A DNA stretch of 64,000 nt from Actinoallomurus sp963850195 (lineage in GTDB: Bacteria; Actinomycetota; Actinomycetes; Streptosporangiales; Streptosporangiaceae), in NCBI GenBank assembly GCA_963850195.1, contig CAWKKD010000005.1, forward strand, positions 1,984,001 to 2,048,000. The letters are read 5' to 3'. Each line of letters opens with the position of its first letter. The first letter of the stretch is position 1. Of the stretch, positions 57,527-64,000 are shown one piece after another. The position numbers and the translations under genes are program-made. The notes below the pieces were generated by a model. That model saw nothing but the letters and a program-made list of their open reading frames with translations, was not told where the DNA came from and searched no databases.

Positions 57527-57555
57527 AACATAACTTTTCGGATATATCCCTGTAA
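57527..57555 (-). promoter_or_regulatory. Promoter of the lacI-uronate operon
   Basis: Minus strand TTACAG (57555-57550), 17-nt spacer, TATGTT (57532-57527). The spacer contains a perfect GGATATATCC palindrome (57540-57549). The start would be about 10 nt before the operator. Confidence 0.55.
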
Positions 57556-57560
57556 CTCAG

Positions 57561-58154
57561 TCAGTGGCCGGCGAGCAGCAACCGGGTGTTGTCCCAGCCC
57601 TCGAGGCCGGTGTCGAGGTACGCGAGGTCCTCGGCGGCGCGCAGCCGATGCCACCCGGGAGCGGAGCGTACGGCGCCGGGAGCGTCGGCGGCGGCGCGCA
57701 GCCGGCCCGGCGCGTCCGGGGTGTCGAGATCGATCCCGGCCAGCCATTCGGGGGCGGGGAGCCGCGCGGCCATCGCCACGAGCCCGCCACCGCGAGCCGG
57801 GCAGACGGCGACCTCGCCGCTCCCCAGTGCGCGGAACAACTTGCCGAGCAGCAGCGGCGGCAGGTCGGGCGCGTCATGGGCGACCACCGCGGCCTGGTCG
57901 GCGCCGAGCTCGCGCAGCGCGCCGAAGAGCGGGCCGAGCCCGCTCGTGTGCACCACTGGGGTGCCCGGCCAGGTCACGGCCTCGGCACCCGGGTCCGGTT
58001 CGGTCAGTGCCAGGACCGGCGTGACGAACTCCAGGCCGGCGACGACCTCGTAGGTGTCCTCCAAGAGCGCGAGGCGGAACTCCGCCGGGTCGGTGCCGGG
58101 AGGGGTCGCGGCGCCGGTGCCCTGCGCTAACACCGCGGCGAAACGGGACGTCAT
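57561..58154 (-). CDS. DUF2064/glycosyltransferase-like protein
   Basis: 197 aa. EFVTPVLALTEPDPG ... AAVVAHDAPDLPPLLLGKLF ... VAVCPARGGGLVAMAARLP follows the DUF2064 (TIGR04282) pattern of a small GT-A nucleotide-diphospho-sugar transferase with an altered metal motif. The ATG overlaps the metalloprotease stop (ATGA). Acceptor unknown; a MobA/CofC-type role is an alternative. Confidence 0.68.
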   Translation of the reverse strand: MTSRFAAVLAQGTGAATPPGTDPAEFRLALLEDTYEVVAGLEFVTPVLALTEPDPGAEAVTWPGTPVVHTSGLGPLFGALRELGADQAAVVAHDAPDLPPLLLGKLFRALGSGEVAVCPARGGGLVAMAARLPAPEWLAGIDLDTPDAPGRLRAAADAPGAVRSAPGWHRLRAAEDLAYLDTGLEGWDNTRLLLAGH

Positions 58155-58681
58155 GAGGCGGACTCCTCGTCCGCCAGCGGCAGCTGCGCCGTGGCTGCGA
58201 CCCCTTCGAGGTAGCCGCGGGCGCGTTCGGTCTTGGAGTAGCGGTTGACGAGTTTCCAGAACGTCGGCCCGTGGCTCGGCACGATCAAGTGCGTGAGCTC
58301 GTGGAGGAGCACATAGTCGACGACCCAGCCGGGCATGCCGCGCAACTGCGCCGACAGGCGGATGGTGCCGTCCTCGGGCGTGCACGAGCCCCAGCGACTG
58401 TGCTGGTTGCTGACCCATCGCACGCTTACCGGTGCGACCTGGCCTTCGAGATAACGTTCGGAGAGTTCGCGCGCGCGGTCCGCCAGATCGGAGTCGCTCG
58501 GATGCCGTCTGCGCTCGCGCTTGGCGAGGCGCTCGAGCACGGTGGCGATCCATTCCTCTTCTTCGGAGGCGGTCAGCCCGGACGGCAGCATGACGACCGT
58601 CTTGTCACCATCACGGCGCGCGGTGATCGTGCGGCGGCGGCGCGTGCTGCGCCGGACCTCTATCTCACCTGTGGGGGGCAC
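58151..58681 (-). CDS. YgjP-like M48-related metallopeptidase
   Basis: 176 aa. VDYVLLHELTHLIVPSHGPTFW contains the HExxH zinc site with a third downstream His; SNQHSRWGSCTPEDGTIRLS is the conserved neighbour. This is the DUF45 group. GTG at 58681 is preferred to 58735 because homology starts near it and a TACGGT box 6 nt upstream suggests a leaderless message. Translationally coupled to the DUF2064-like gene. Confidence 0.85.
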   Translation of the reverse strand: MPPTGEIEVRRSTRRRRTITARRDGDKTVVMLPSGLTASEEEEWIATVLERLAKRERRRHPSDSDLADRARELSERYLEGQVAPVSVRWVSNQHSRWGSCTPEDGTIRLSAQLRGMPGWVVDYVLLHELTHLIVPSHGPTFWKLVNRYSKTERARGYLEGVAATAQLPLADEESAS

Positions 58682-58687
58682 CCCAGC

Positions 58688-58693
58688 ACCGTA
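58688..58693 (-). promoter_or_regulatory. Candidate -10 of a leaderless metallopeptidase promoter
   Basis: Minus strand TACGGT, 6 nt before the GTG. No Shine-Dalgarno is seen between them. Confidence 0.4.
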
Positions 58694-58705
58694 CCGAAAA
58701 CTTTG

Positions 58706-58850
58706 TTTTCTCCACAGGGGGTGGATCACGTCCATGCAGGTAGAACCGGTGCATTTAAATCATCCCCAGGTCTATCCACATGGTTGTACGCACGGTTTCC
58801 ACAGGCTTACTGGGCCCTTCCCCACAGGTTCCACAGAGTTATCCACAGGC
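58706..58850. other. Cluster of six DnaA-box-like TCCACA words
   Basis: Same-orientation words on the plus strand end at 58716 (TTCTCCACA), 58780 (CTATCCACA), 58803 (GTTTCCACA), 58826 (TTCCCCACA), 58835 (GGTTCCACA) and 58847 (TTATCCACA, a perfect DnaA box). An ATTTAAAT palindrome lies at 58752-58759. The rest of 58682-58944 has no supported gene. Confidence 0.55.
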
Positions 58851-58944
58851 GTTCGTTGACGCGTCGGCACCACGCTCATAGCGTGCGCGCAGTCGCCGGG
58901 CCGGAACCCGACCAAGGGAAGGGGCGGGCCGGCCCGGCGTCCGA

Positions 58945-59733
58945 TCAGTGCCCGGTGAACTTCGGCGCGCGCTTCTCGCGATGGGCGGCGATCCCCTCCA
59001 GAAGGTCCTCGCCCACCATCGTCACCGGCTGGGCCAGCGCCTCCCACCGCAGGGCCTCCTCGACGCTCCCGTGGCCGCCGTCCGCGAGCGCGACCTTGGT
59101 CAGCCGGGTGGCCACCGGGCCCTTCGAGGCGATGTCGGCCGCGACGGCCAGCGCCACCTCGAGCACCTCCTCGCGCGGAATCGAGCGGTTGACCAGCCCG
59201 TACGCCTCGGCCTGCCCGCCCATCACCGCGCGCCCGGTGAACAGCATCTCCCGCGCGAGCGGCAACCCGACGACCTCCGGCAGCAGGTGCGTCGCCGCCA
59301 TGCCCGGGTGGATGCCGAGCTGGGTGAACGGCGCGATCAACCGGGAGTCCGCCGCGACGTATCGCAGGTCACAGGCGAGCGCGAGGCACAGTCCCGCGCC
59401 GACGGCGGCCCCGTTGATCGCGGCGATCGTGGGCACCTCGAGCGTGCGGATCGACAGCCAGGATCGATAGAAGTCCAGCATGTGGTCGCGGAGCGCGGGG
59501 ACCTCGACCTTGCCACGCTCGGCGATCCACGACAGATCGCCGCCGGAGGAGAAGGCGGAGCCCGCCCCGGTCACCACGACGCACCGCAGTTCCGGGTCGC
59601 GGCGCAGGTCCGCGATCGCGTCGCGCCAGGCGTTCGTCATCGCGTCGGACATGGCGTTGCGCCGCGAGGGGTCATTGAGGGTGAGCAGGACGATTCCGCC
59701 ATCCCGGCGTTCGACGAGCAGCTGATCGGTCAT
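58945..59733 (-). CDS. Enoyl-CoA hydratase/isomerase family protein
   Basis: 262 aa, crotonase fold. Oxyanion motifs SAFSSGGDLSWI and INGAAVGAGLCLALACDLRY, then GIHPGMAATHLLPEVVG. ATG at 59733 marks the start of homology; the frame is open to 59778. It would hydrate or isomerise an acyl-CoA in fatty-acid or aromatic breakdown; no other beta-oxidation gene is adjacent. Confidence 0.9.
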   Translation of the reverse strand: MTDQLLVERRDGGIVLLTLNDPSRRNAMSDAMTNAWRDAIADLRRDPELRCVVVTGAGSAFSSGGDLSWIAERGKVEVPALRDHMLDFYRSWLSIRTLEVPTIAAINGAAVGAGLCLALACDLRYVAADSRLIAPFTQLGIHPGMAATHLLPEVVGLPLAREMLFTGRAVMGGQAEAYGLVNRSIPREEVLEVALAVAADIASKGPVATRLTKVALADGGHGSVEEALRWEALAQPVTMVGEDLLEGIAAHREKRAPKFTGH

Positions 59734-59945
59734 GGCTCGGAGGTTATAAGCACGGTATGGAGGGACGTGAGCAAGCACACACTTACCTCCATGCGCTGGT
59801 CACCTATGCTTCACGTGCAAGCCACAGATATCGGGGTGTACGCCGCTATGGCTCGAGTGCCCTCTCTCCCGGAGAATGGGCGCGTGAGCGGAGCCACCCA
59901 GCGTGTACAGCAGCCTCGCGAAGACGCGAACGAGCAGGTAGGCGA

Positions 59946-61292
59946 ATGAGCGATCTCCCCCGCCGCGCCGTGACGCGGACCGCAAAGCTCGCTTCTCTCC
60001 CCATCGGCTTCGCCGGGCGTACGGCGCTCGGGATGGGCAAGCGCACCTTCGGCAAGTCGGCCGAGATGGTCGCCGTCGAGATCCAGCAGCGCACCGCCGA
60101 CCAGCTCTTCAAGGTCCTCGGCGAGCTCAAGGGCGGGGCCATGAAGGTCGGCCAGATGCTGTCGATCTTCGAGGCCGCGCTGCCGCCGGAGATCGCGGGT
60201 CCCTACCGTGCGACGCTCACCCGGCTCCAGGAGGCCGCGCCTCCGCTGCCGGCCCGGACTGTTCACCGAGTGCTCACCGAGGAGCTCGGCGAGGACTGGC
60301 GCGACCTCTTCGGGGAGTTCGACGACCGGCCCGCCGCGGCCGCCTCGATCGGCCAGGTGCACAAGGCCGTCTGGCACGACGGGCGCACCGTCGCCGTCAA
60401 GGTCCAGTACCCCGGCGCCGGGCAGGCCCTGCTCAGCGACTTCAACCAGCTCGCGCGGCTCGGCCGGCTGTTCGCCGTCCTGATGCCCGGCCTGGACATG
60501 AAGTCGATGCTCGCCGAGCTGCGCGAACGCGTCGCCGAGGAGCTCGACTACACCGTCGAGGCCGCGTCGCAGCGCGCCTTCGCCGAGGCGTTCGCCGACG
60601 ACCCCGACATCTACATCCCCGACGTGGTCGCCCAGTCCGGCCACGTGCTCGTCACCGAATGGATGGAGGGCACGCCGCTCTCGGCGGTCATCACCGACGG
60701 CACGCAGGAGCAACGCGACCACATCGGCCTGCTGTACTGCCGGTTCCTGTTCTCCGGCCCGGCACGCTGCGGCCTGCTGCACGCCGACCCGCACCCGGGC
60801 AACTACCGATTGCTCGACGACGGCCGCCTCGGCGTCATCGACTTCGGCGCCGTCGACCGGCTGCCCGGCGGCTTCCACCGCCGCATCGGCGTGCTCATGC
60901 GTATCGGCACGATGGGCGACATCGACCAGATCGAAAAGGCTCTCCGCGACGAGGACTTCATCCGCGAGGGCGTCGAGATCGACCGCGAGTCGCTGCACGC
61001 CTTCATCACCCCGGTCGCCGAGCCACTCGTCGAGGACACCTTCAAGTTCAGCCGCGAATGGCTGCGCAAAGAGGCCGCCCGCGTCACCGACCTGCGCCCG
61101 ACGAACGTCGTCCGCAACCTCAACCTGCCGCCGTCGTACGTCCTGATCCACCGCGTGGTCGCCGCGAGCACCGGCGTGCTGTGTCAGCTGGAGGCGGAAG
61201 GCCCGTTCCGCGCCGAGGCCCTCCGCTGGGTGCCAGGCTTCGCCGACGACGACCCGACCGACGAGGCCGGCGCCGAGGAGATCGCCTCCTAG
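59946..61292 (+). CDS. ABC1/UbiB (AarF)-family atypical kinase-like protein
   Basis: 448 aa. KxGQ motif MKVGQMLSIFEAALPPEI, AAASIGQVHKAV, VAVKVQYPG (ATP Lys), HADPHPGNY and VIDFGAVDRLPGG are the UbiB hallmarks. These proteins support isoprenoid-lipid/quinone metabolism as ATPases. ATG at 59946 with AGGTAGG; the frame is open 63 codons upstream without homology. Confidence 0.93.
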   Translation: MSDLPRRAVTRTAKLASLPIGFAGRTALGMGKRTFGKSAEMVAVEIQQRTADQLFKVLGELKGGAMKVGQMLSIFEAALPPEIAGPYRATLTRLQEAAPPLPARTVHRVLTEELGEDWRDLFGEFDDRPAAAASIGQVHKAVWHDGRTVAVKVQYPGAGQALLSDFNQLARLGRLFAVLMPGLDMKSMLAELRERVAEELDYTVEAASQRAFAEAFADDPDIYIPDVVAQSGHVLVTEWMEGTPLSAVITDGTQEQRDHIGLLYCRFLFSGPARCGLLHADPHPGNYRLLDDGRLGVIDFGAVDRLPGGFHRRIGVLMRIGTMGDIDQIEKALRDEDFIREGVEIDRESLHAFITPVAEPLVEDTFKFSREWLRKEAARVTDLRPTNVVRNLNLPPSYVLIHRVVAASTGVLCQLEAEGPFRAEALRWVPGFADDDPTDEAGAEEIAS

Positions 61293-61338
61293 GGCGTGTC
61301 TGACGGATCCCCGTGCGACTCGCCCCAGCGCCTCGTCA

Positions 61339-61488
61339 TCAGTAGACGGGGTCGAGGCGTCCTTCGATGGCGCGTAGGTTGTCGCGGCTGCAGCGCTCAC
61401 AAAGATGGAACGTGCCACGATCGGTGACGTCGGTCGTCCAGCCGAGCGGCGCCTCCGCAGTGGCTCCGCATGACGTGCAGCTGACCAT
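61339..61488 (-). CDS. 49-aa zinc-ribbon microprotein
   Basis: Two CxxC pairs (SCTSCGAT and LCERCSRD) 30 residues apart form a zinc ribbon, with TDVTDRGTFHLCERC between them, reminiscent of rubredoxin-like/zinc-finger stubs. ATG with GAAGGGGCGG upstream. Too short for the usual ORF cutoff. This type is widespread among actinobacterial hypothetical zinc-ribbon proteins; no function is known. Confidence 0.75.
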   Translation of the reverse strand: MVSCTSCGATAEAPLGWTTDVTDRGTFHLCERCSRDNLRAIEGRLDPVY

Positions 61489-61503
61489 CCCGAACCGCCC
61501 CCT

Positions 61504-61581
61504 TCATCGACTTCTGCCCAGCATCGACGATACGCCGGGCTCGGGGAAGCCGAACGCGTCCTGTTGGTCAATCCTTGTCAT
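61504..61581 (-). CDS. Possible 25-codon ORF upstream of the zinc-ribbon gene
   Basis: ATG...TGA encoding MTRIDQQDAFGFPEPGVSSM and a short basic end, 15 nt before the zinc-ribbon gene's ATG. Ribosome site weak. It could be a leader peptide or chance. Confidence 0.3.
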   Translation of the reverse strand: MTRIDQQDAFGFPEPGVSSMLGRSR

Positions 61582-61657
61582 ACCGGCCTGGTCAGTGGAC
61601 ACCGCGAAACGGGTCCAGAAACCACCCGTAGCACCTAGTACGCCGGTATTCGCGCGC

Positions 61658-62497
61658 CTAGATGGGCTGCGGCTCGTGGAGCTGGGACTCGGTCCAGGTG
61701 GAGACGGTCAGTGCGTCACCCACGGCGACCAGGCCGGGACGCAGGACCGCGAAGTTCGCGCCGAACGCCACGCCGCCGGCGGCGGCGCGGCGATAGGTGG
61801 CGAGGGTGCGGAGCGGCTCGGGACCGGACGTGTCGCCACTCTCCTGGTCGACCAGCGTGACGGCGCAGCGGATCGTGAGCTCGGCGTATCCGAGTTCGGC
61901 GCCGCCGAGGACGATGCGATCGGCGCGGTCCTCCAGGTGCGGCTCGTCCCATCCGTCGATCACGATGTTCGGGCGGAACCGCGACATCGGCATCGGCGAG
62001 CCCGGCAGGCGCCGGTTCAGTTCGTTCAGCGTGGCCCTGGAGATGGCGTGCACGGGGCCGCTGTCGGCGTAGCCGGTGGTTCCGGGCGTCCGGCCGACGG
62101 TGACCCTCTTGTGTTCCGGCGGCACCCGCACCAGCCGGCTCTCCGTGCCGAGCACCGACGACAGCCACGCGGCGGGCGCCTCGCCCTGATCGATACCTCG
62201 GTACGTCGTGCCGAACAGGTCCAGCTCCTGGCGGGGAGCGTCCAGATCGACCGCGATCTCCAGGTCGTCGACTCCGGGCGCACGGAGCGTGAGCCGTTCG
62301 CCGCCGCGGTCGATGCCGGGCCGTACGAGCGCCAGCCGCGGGTGTCGTCCCTGGCTACGGGCCGCTCCGTCGCTGCCGACCACCACGAAACCGCGGTCGT
62401 GCGCCAGCCCGGCGTCGGTCAGCACCATCGCGCTCAGTGACACACCCGCGCAGCCCTTGACCGGATACGAGATCAGCTCGCTGATCACCGCCGTCAT
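61658..62497 (-). CDS. MOSC domain protein
   Basis: 279 aa. N-terminal MOSC_N beta-barrel (ELISYPVKGCAGVSLSAMVL, RGFVVVGSDGAARSQGRHP) and MOSC domain with SRFRPNIVIDGWDEPHLED and the conserved Cys in ELTIRCAVTLVDQESGD. Homologues bind Mo cofactor and reduce N-oxides. ATG at 62497 with GGAGGGCGAG. moaE lies 25 kb away in this window; no link is implied. Confidence 0.9.
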   Translation of the reverse strand: MTAVISELISYPVKGCAGVSLSAMVLTDAGLAHDRGFVVVGSDGAARSQGRHPRLALVRPGIDRGGERLTLRAPGVDDLEIAVDLDAPRQELDLFGTTYRGIDQGEAPAAWLSSVLGTESRLVRVPPEHKRVTVGRTPGTTGYADSGPVHAISRATLNELNRRLPGSPMPMSRFRPNIVIDGWDEPHLEDRADRIVLGGAELGYAELTIRCAVTLVDQESGDTSGPEPLRTLATYRRAAAGGVAFGANFAVLRPGLVAVGDALTVSTWTESQLHEPQPI

Positions 62498-62621
62498 CGT
62501 CTCGCCCTCCGTCGCGTCGCCTACGAGCCGCGACGCTACGGGGGTCTCCGGATGTGACGCCAGAGACGACGGCAATATCTGACACCGATTTGTCAGGTTC
62601 GAATAACACGGAAATGCGTGA

Positions 62622-62646
62622 GCCCCCGGCCGGATCGGCCGGGGGC
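62622..62646 (-). terminator. GC hairpin downstream of whiB7 unit
   Basis: 10-bp perfect stem (GCCCCCGGCC / GGCCGGGGGC), 5-nt loop, about 45 nt after the last small ORF. No T tract; probable terminator or mRNA-end hairpin. Confidence 0.55.
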
Positions 62647-62689
62647 CACTCATCACTCGGTGGGGGCGAAGGGTGGTCCTTCCCGCTCC

Positions 62690-62809
62690 TCAGAGACGGG
62701 CCGCTCCACACTCGGCCTCGCGTATTCGCTCCTGGGACAGTTCAATGCTGAGCAAGCTCATCTTCTGCTCTCTCTCGATGTACACGTCGCCGGTCGGGAA
62801 GTCGGTCAT
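62690..62809 (-). CDS. 39-aa ORF translationally coupled to whiB7
   Basis: The ATG overlaps the whiB7 stop (ATGA). It encodes MTDFPTGDVYIEREQKMSLL then SIELSQERIREAECGAARL, a charged amphipathic peptide with one Cys. It is not in any family I know. Overlapping position, shared strand and ordinary codon use argue for translation; small ORFs after wblC/whiB7 genes have not, to my knowledge, been characterised. Confidence 0.5.
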   Translation of the reverse strand: MTDFPTGDVYIEREQKMSLLSIELSQERIREAECGAARL

Positions 62810-63087
62810 GCCGCCACCTCGGTGGCGTCCTTCCGCGGACGGCCACGCGGCCGCTTGCGGGGGACGACGACTCCGCGGATGAAGAGCTCCCCGCCCCAGA
62901 CACCCCACGGCTCGCGCCGCTCGACGGCACCGGCGAGGCACGCGCGCCTCATCGGGCAGTCGGCGCAGAGCGCCTTGGCAAGCTCGACGTCCTGGGGCGA
63001 CTCGGCGAAGAAAAAGTCGGGTTCGTTCCGGCAGGGAAGATCCAGGTTCTCGCTGATCGCGGTAAGCGCGAGGCCCAAGGTCTCCAC
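62806..63087 (-). CDS. whiB7: WhiB7-family iron-sulfur regulator
   Basis: 93 aa. Four [4Fe-4S] cysteines: Cys19, Cys41, Cys44, Cys50; G[VI]WGG turn at about 61-66 (WGVWGGELF); C-terminal AT-hook RGRPRK at 81-86. The AT-hook with this turn marks the WhiB7/WblC subgroup, which activates antibiotic-resistance genes. GTG with AGGAAAGGG. A long structured leader precedes it. Confidence 0.93.
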   Translation of the reverse strand: METLGLALTAISENLDLPCRNEPDFFFAESPQDVELAKALCADCPMRRACLAGAVERREPWGVWGGELFIRGVVVPRKRPRGRPRKDATEVAA

Positions 63088-63130
63088 CCCTTTCCTGGTT
63101 TGGTCTTGTTGGCGCTGTCGGTGTTCCGGC

Positions 63131-63171
63131 CAAACAAAAAGGCCGCGGTTCCCGGGTCGGGATCCGCGGCC
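63131..63171 (-). terminator. Attenuator terminator in the whiB7 leader
   Basis: Minus strand: GGCCGCGG ... CCGCGGCC 8-bp stem with an inner CCC/GGG stem, followed by TTTTTG. A Rho-independent terminator about 45 nt before the whiB7 GTG would abort most transcripts. Confidence 0.85.
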
Positions 63172-63211
63172 TGGAGGCCTGGTCAGAGCTAATGCTCTGG
63201 TGGTCTCCAGG
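63170..63211 (-). promoter_or_regulatory. Upstream hairpin overlapping the attenuator
   Basis: Arms CCTGGAG/CTCCAGG (63205-63211 with 63170-63176) enclose CAGAGC-ATTA-GCTCTG (63184-63199). The uORF stop codon lies in the loop. The hairpin shares two bases with the terminator stem, so a ribosome at the uORF end would disturb it. Confidence 0.6.
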
Positions 63212-63392
63212 GGTGCGGACCCAGCAGGATGCGCTTGCTGGCGCCCTTGACCTGGGCATTCGTCTGGATAGCCGAGGACATGGCAAGGACGTGCTGTTCC
63301 ACTCGCAGATCCACGCCGGCCGGCCGTCCACGCCCGATTTCGGCGGGCGCGTAGCGGACACACTCGGTAAGCGGCAGAGGTGTGGTGGACAT
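63189..63392 (-). CDS. Upstream ORF of the whiB7 leader (67 codons, internal start possible)
   Basis: Open from ATG 63392 (MSTTPLPLTECVRYAPAEIG...) to TAG at 63189-63191, 18 nt before the terminator arm. A shorter form could start at ATG 63281 (MSSAIQTNAQVKGASKRILL...). Both lack a Shine-Dalgarno. WhiB7 leaders in mycobacteria and Streptomyces carry a uORF that senses translation stress; here coding extent is uncertain. Confidence 0.5.
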   Translation of the reverse strand: MSTTPLPLTECVRYAPAEIGRGRPAGVDLRVEQHVLAMSSAIQTNAQVKGASKRILLGPHPWRPPEH

Positions 63393-63559
63393 GGCGGTGC
63401 CATCGAAAGGACCAAAGGCGGCGCCACACGGAGGCAGCACGACCGGACGCGGGTAGCCGGCAATCCAGGTCGTCAGAGTCGTTGTGCTTCTCACCGGATC
63501 GCCACCACCTCTCATGTCCCGACGGCTCCCCGGACGGAGCCGTTCATGTGCTCGCGAGA

Positions 63560-63598
63560 AGCGTACGATCGCCCCCCTGATGGGGGCAACGTATTTTT
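63560..63598 (-). promoter_or_regulatory. WhiB7-type promoter with AT-rich upstream box
   Basis: Minus strand TTGCCC (63589-63584), 18-nt spacer, TACGCT (63565-63560), with GAAAAATAC immediately upstream of the -35. WhiB7 promoters are known for an AT-rich patch at this point, bound by the AT-hook. It implies autoactivation and a leader of about 465 nt. Confidence 0.7.
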
Positions 63599-63611
63599 CA
63601 CCTGCGATTTC

Positions 63612-64000
63612 TTATTTCTCCGCGCGTTGTCTCGCGGACTCGTAAAGAAGCACCGTCGCGGCGGACGCGGCGTTGAGCGAACTCGCCGCCCCGCCGATGG
63701 GGATGCGGACCACGTCGTCGCAGGCCTCGAGCCATGCGGCGCTCATGCCGCGCGTCTCGTTGCCGATCACGATCATGGTCGGGCCGCGCAGATCGTGCTC
63801 GCCGACGACTCGAGATCCGGTCTCATCAGTGCCGATGATCCGGATGCCCGATTCGCGGGCCCAGTCGATGACGGGCCGGGGCCCGTGGGCGCGTACGACG
63901 GGAAGGGCGAACAGCGACCCGGTCGTGGCGCGTACGGCCTTGGGGTCATAGACGTCCGCGGCATGCCCGGTCACGATCACGCCGGAGGCGCCGAAGGCGT
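63612..64000 (-). CDS. SpoU/TrmH-family RNA 2'-O-methyltransferase (5' end outside window)
   Basis: C-terminal part, about 130 aa visible; the frame is open beyond 64000 (AFGASGVIVTGHAADVYDPK). SPOUT motifs: TTGSLFALPVVR (motif 1), MIVIGNETRGMS (motif 2) and VRIPIGGAASSLNAASAATV (motif 3). Target rRNA or tRNA site is unknown. It ends upstream of the whiB7 promoter. Confidence 0.92.
   Translation of the reverse strand, partial: AFGASGVIVTGHAADVYDPKAVRATTGSLFALPVVRAHGPRPVIDWARESGIRIIGTDETGSRVVGEHDLRGPTMIVIGNETRGMSAAWLEACDDVVRIPIGGAASSLNAASAATVLLYESARQRAEK

Overview
The window is one continuous stretch of a high-GC actinobacterial chromosome. It shows GTG starts throughout, mycothiol-type SigR/RsrA stress control, a WhiB protein, mycobacteria-like gene order, and a 16S-23S-5S rRNA operon without spacer tRNAs. 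Word usage (very frequent GTACG/CGTAC) and gene content suggest a soil actinomycete, perhaps Streptosporangiales/Thermomonosporaceae. That placement is inference, because no alignment could be run.

Layout. 1-9.2 kb is a biotin and biotin-dependent carboxylase region: bioF (cut by the window edge), a DasR-like GntR regulator, bioD, bioB, a lipoprotein, a DUF3311/SSS symporter pair, a GNAT protein, a BsaP-like biotin synthase auxiliary protein, then a biotinyl carrier and biotin carboxylase on the opposite strand. 9.3-12.0 kb holds two membrane HD-domain proteins, one canonical HD-GYP and one degenerate. 12.2-18.6 kb is the sigR-rsrA / SRAP / aroA / rsgA block, with a consensus SigR promoter upstream of sigR. 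18.6-25.4 kb is a mixed region: a collapsed TetR-SDR pseudogene pair, methyltransferases, an Lrp regulator, HAD phosphatase, hisN, a sulfotransferase with a repeat tract, DUF397 and YnfA. 25.4-31.5 kb is the rRNA operon on the minus strand with two promoter candidates and tandem terminators. 31.7-43.5 kb holds Nudix, tRNA-fMet, the UPF0182 / PPA1309 / S16-PDZ / metalloprotease block, moaE, a SWIM protein and a PF04672 methyltransferase. 43.5-47.7 kb has a DapB-like oxidoreductase with an SDR, then three poorly characterised proteins including a membrane-anchored J-domain protein. 47.8-57.5 kb is a nine-gene, tightly coupled minus-strand operon for hexuronate-type sugar acids: LacI regulator, ABC importer, IolB-like isomerase, ManD, UxaA, UxuB. 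57.5-63 kb includes a YgjP-type metalloprotease with a DUF2064-like partner, a cluster of DnaA-box-like words, enoyl-CoA hydratase, an AarF/UbiB kinase-like protein, a zinc-ribbon microprotein and a MOSC protein. 62.7-63.6 kb is a whiB7 locus with an upstream ORF, an attenuator and a coupled 39-codon ORF. The window ends inside a SpoU/TrmH RNA methyltransferase.

How genes work together. The biotin genes supply the cofactor used by the adjacent carboxylase pair, and the BsaP-like protein would support BioB. SigR and RsrA form a thiol-oxidation switch that probably activates its own promoter. The LacI operon looks self-contained for import and early catabolism of a uronate, but it lacks UxaC, KDG kinase and KDPG aldolase, which must lie elsewhere or be replaced. 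WhiB7 appears to be controlled by an AT-rich autoregulatory promoter and by translation-dependent attenuation.

The signals most worth following up are the whiB7 leader and its coupled microprotein, the non-canonical uronate operon with its operator, the DnaA-box cluster near 58.7-58.85 kb, and the orphan CydC-like ATPase without a Walker A lysine.
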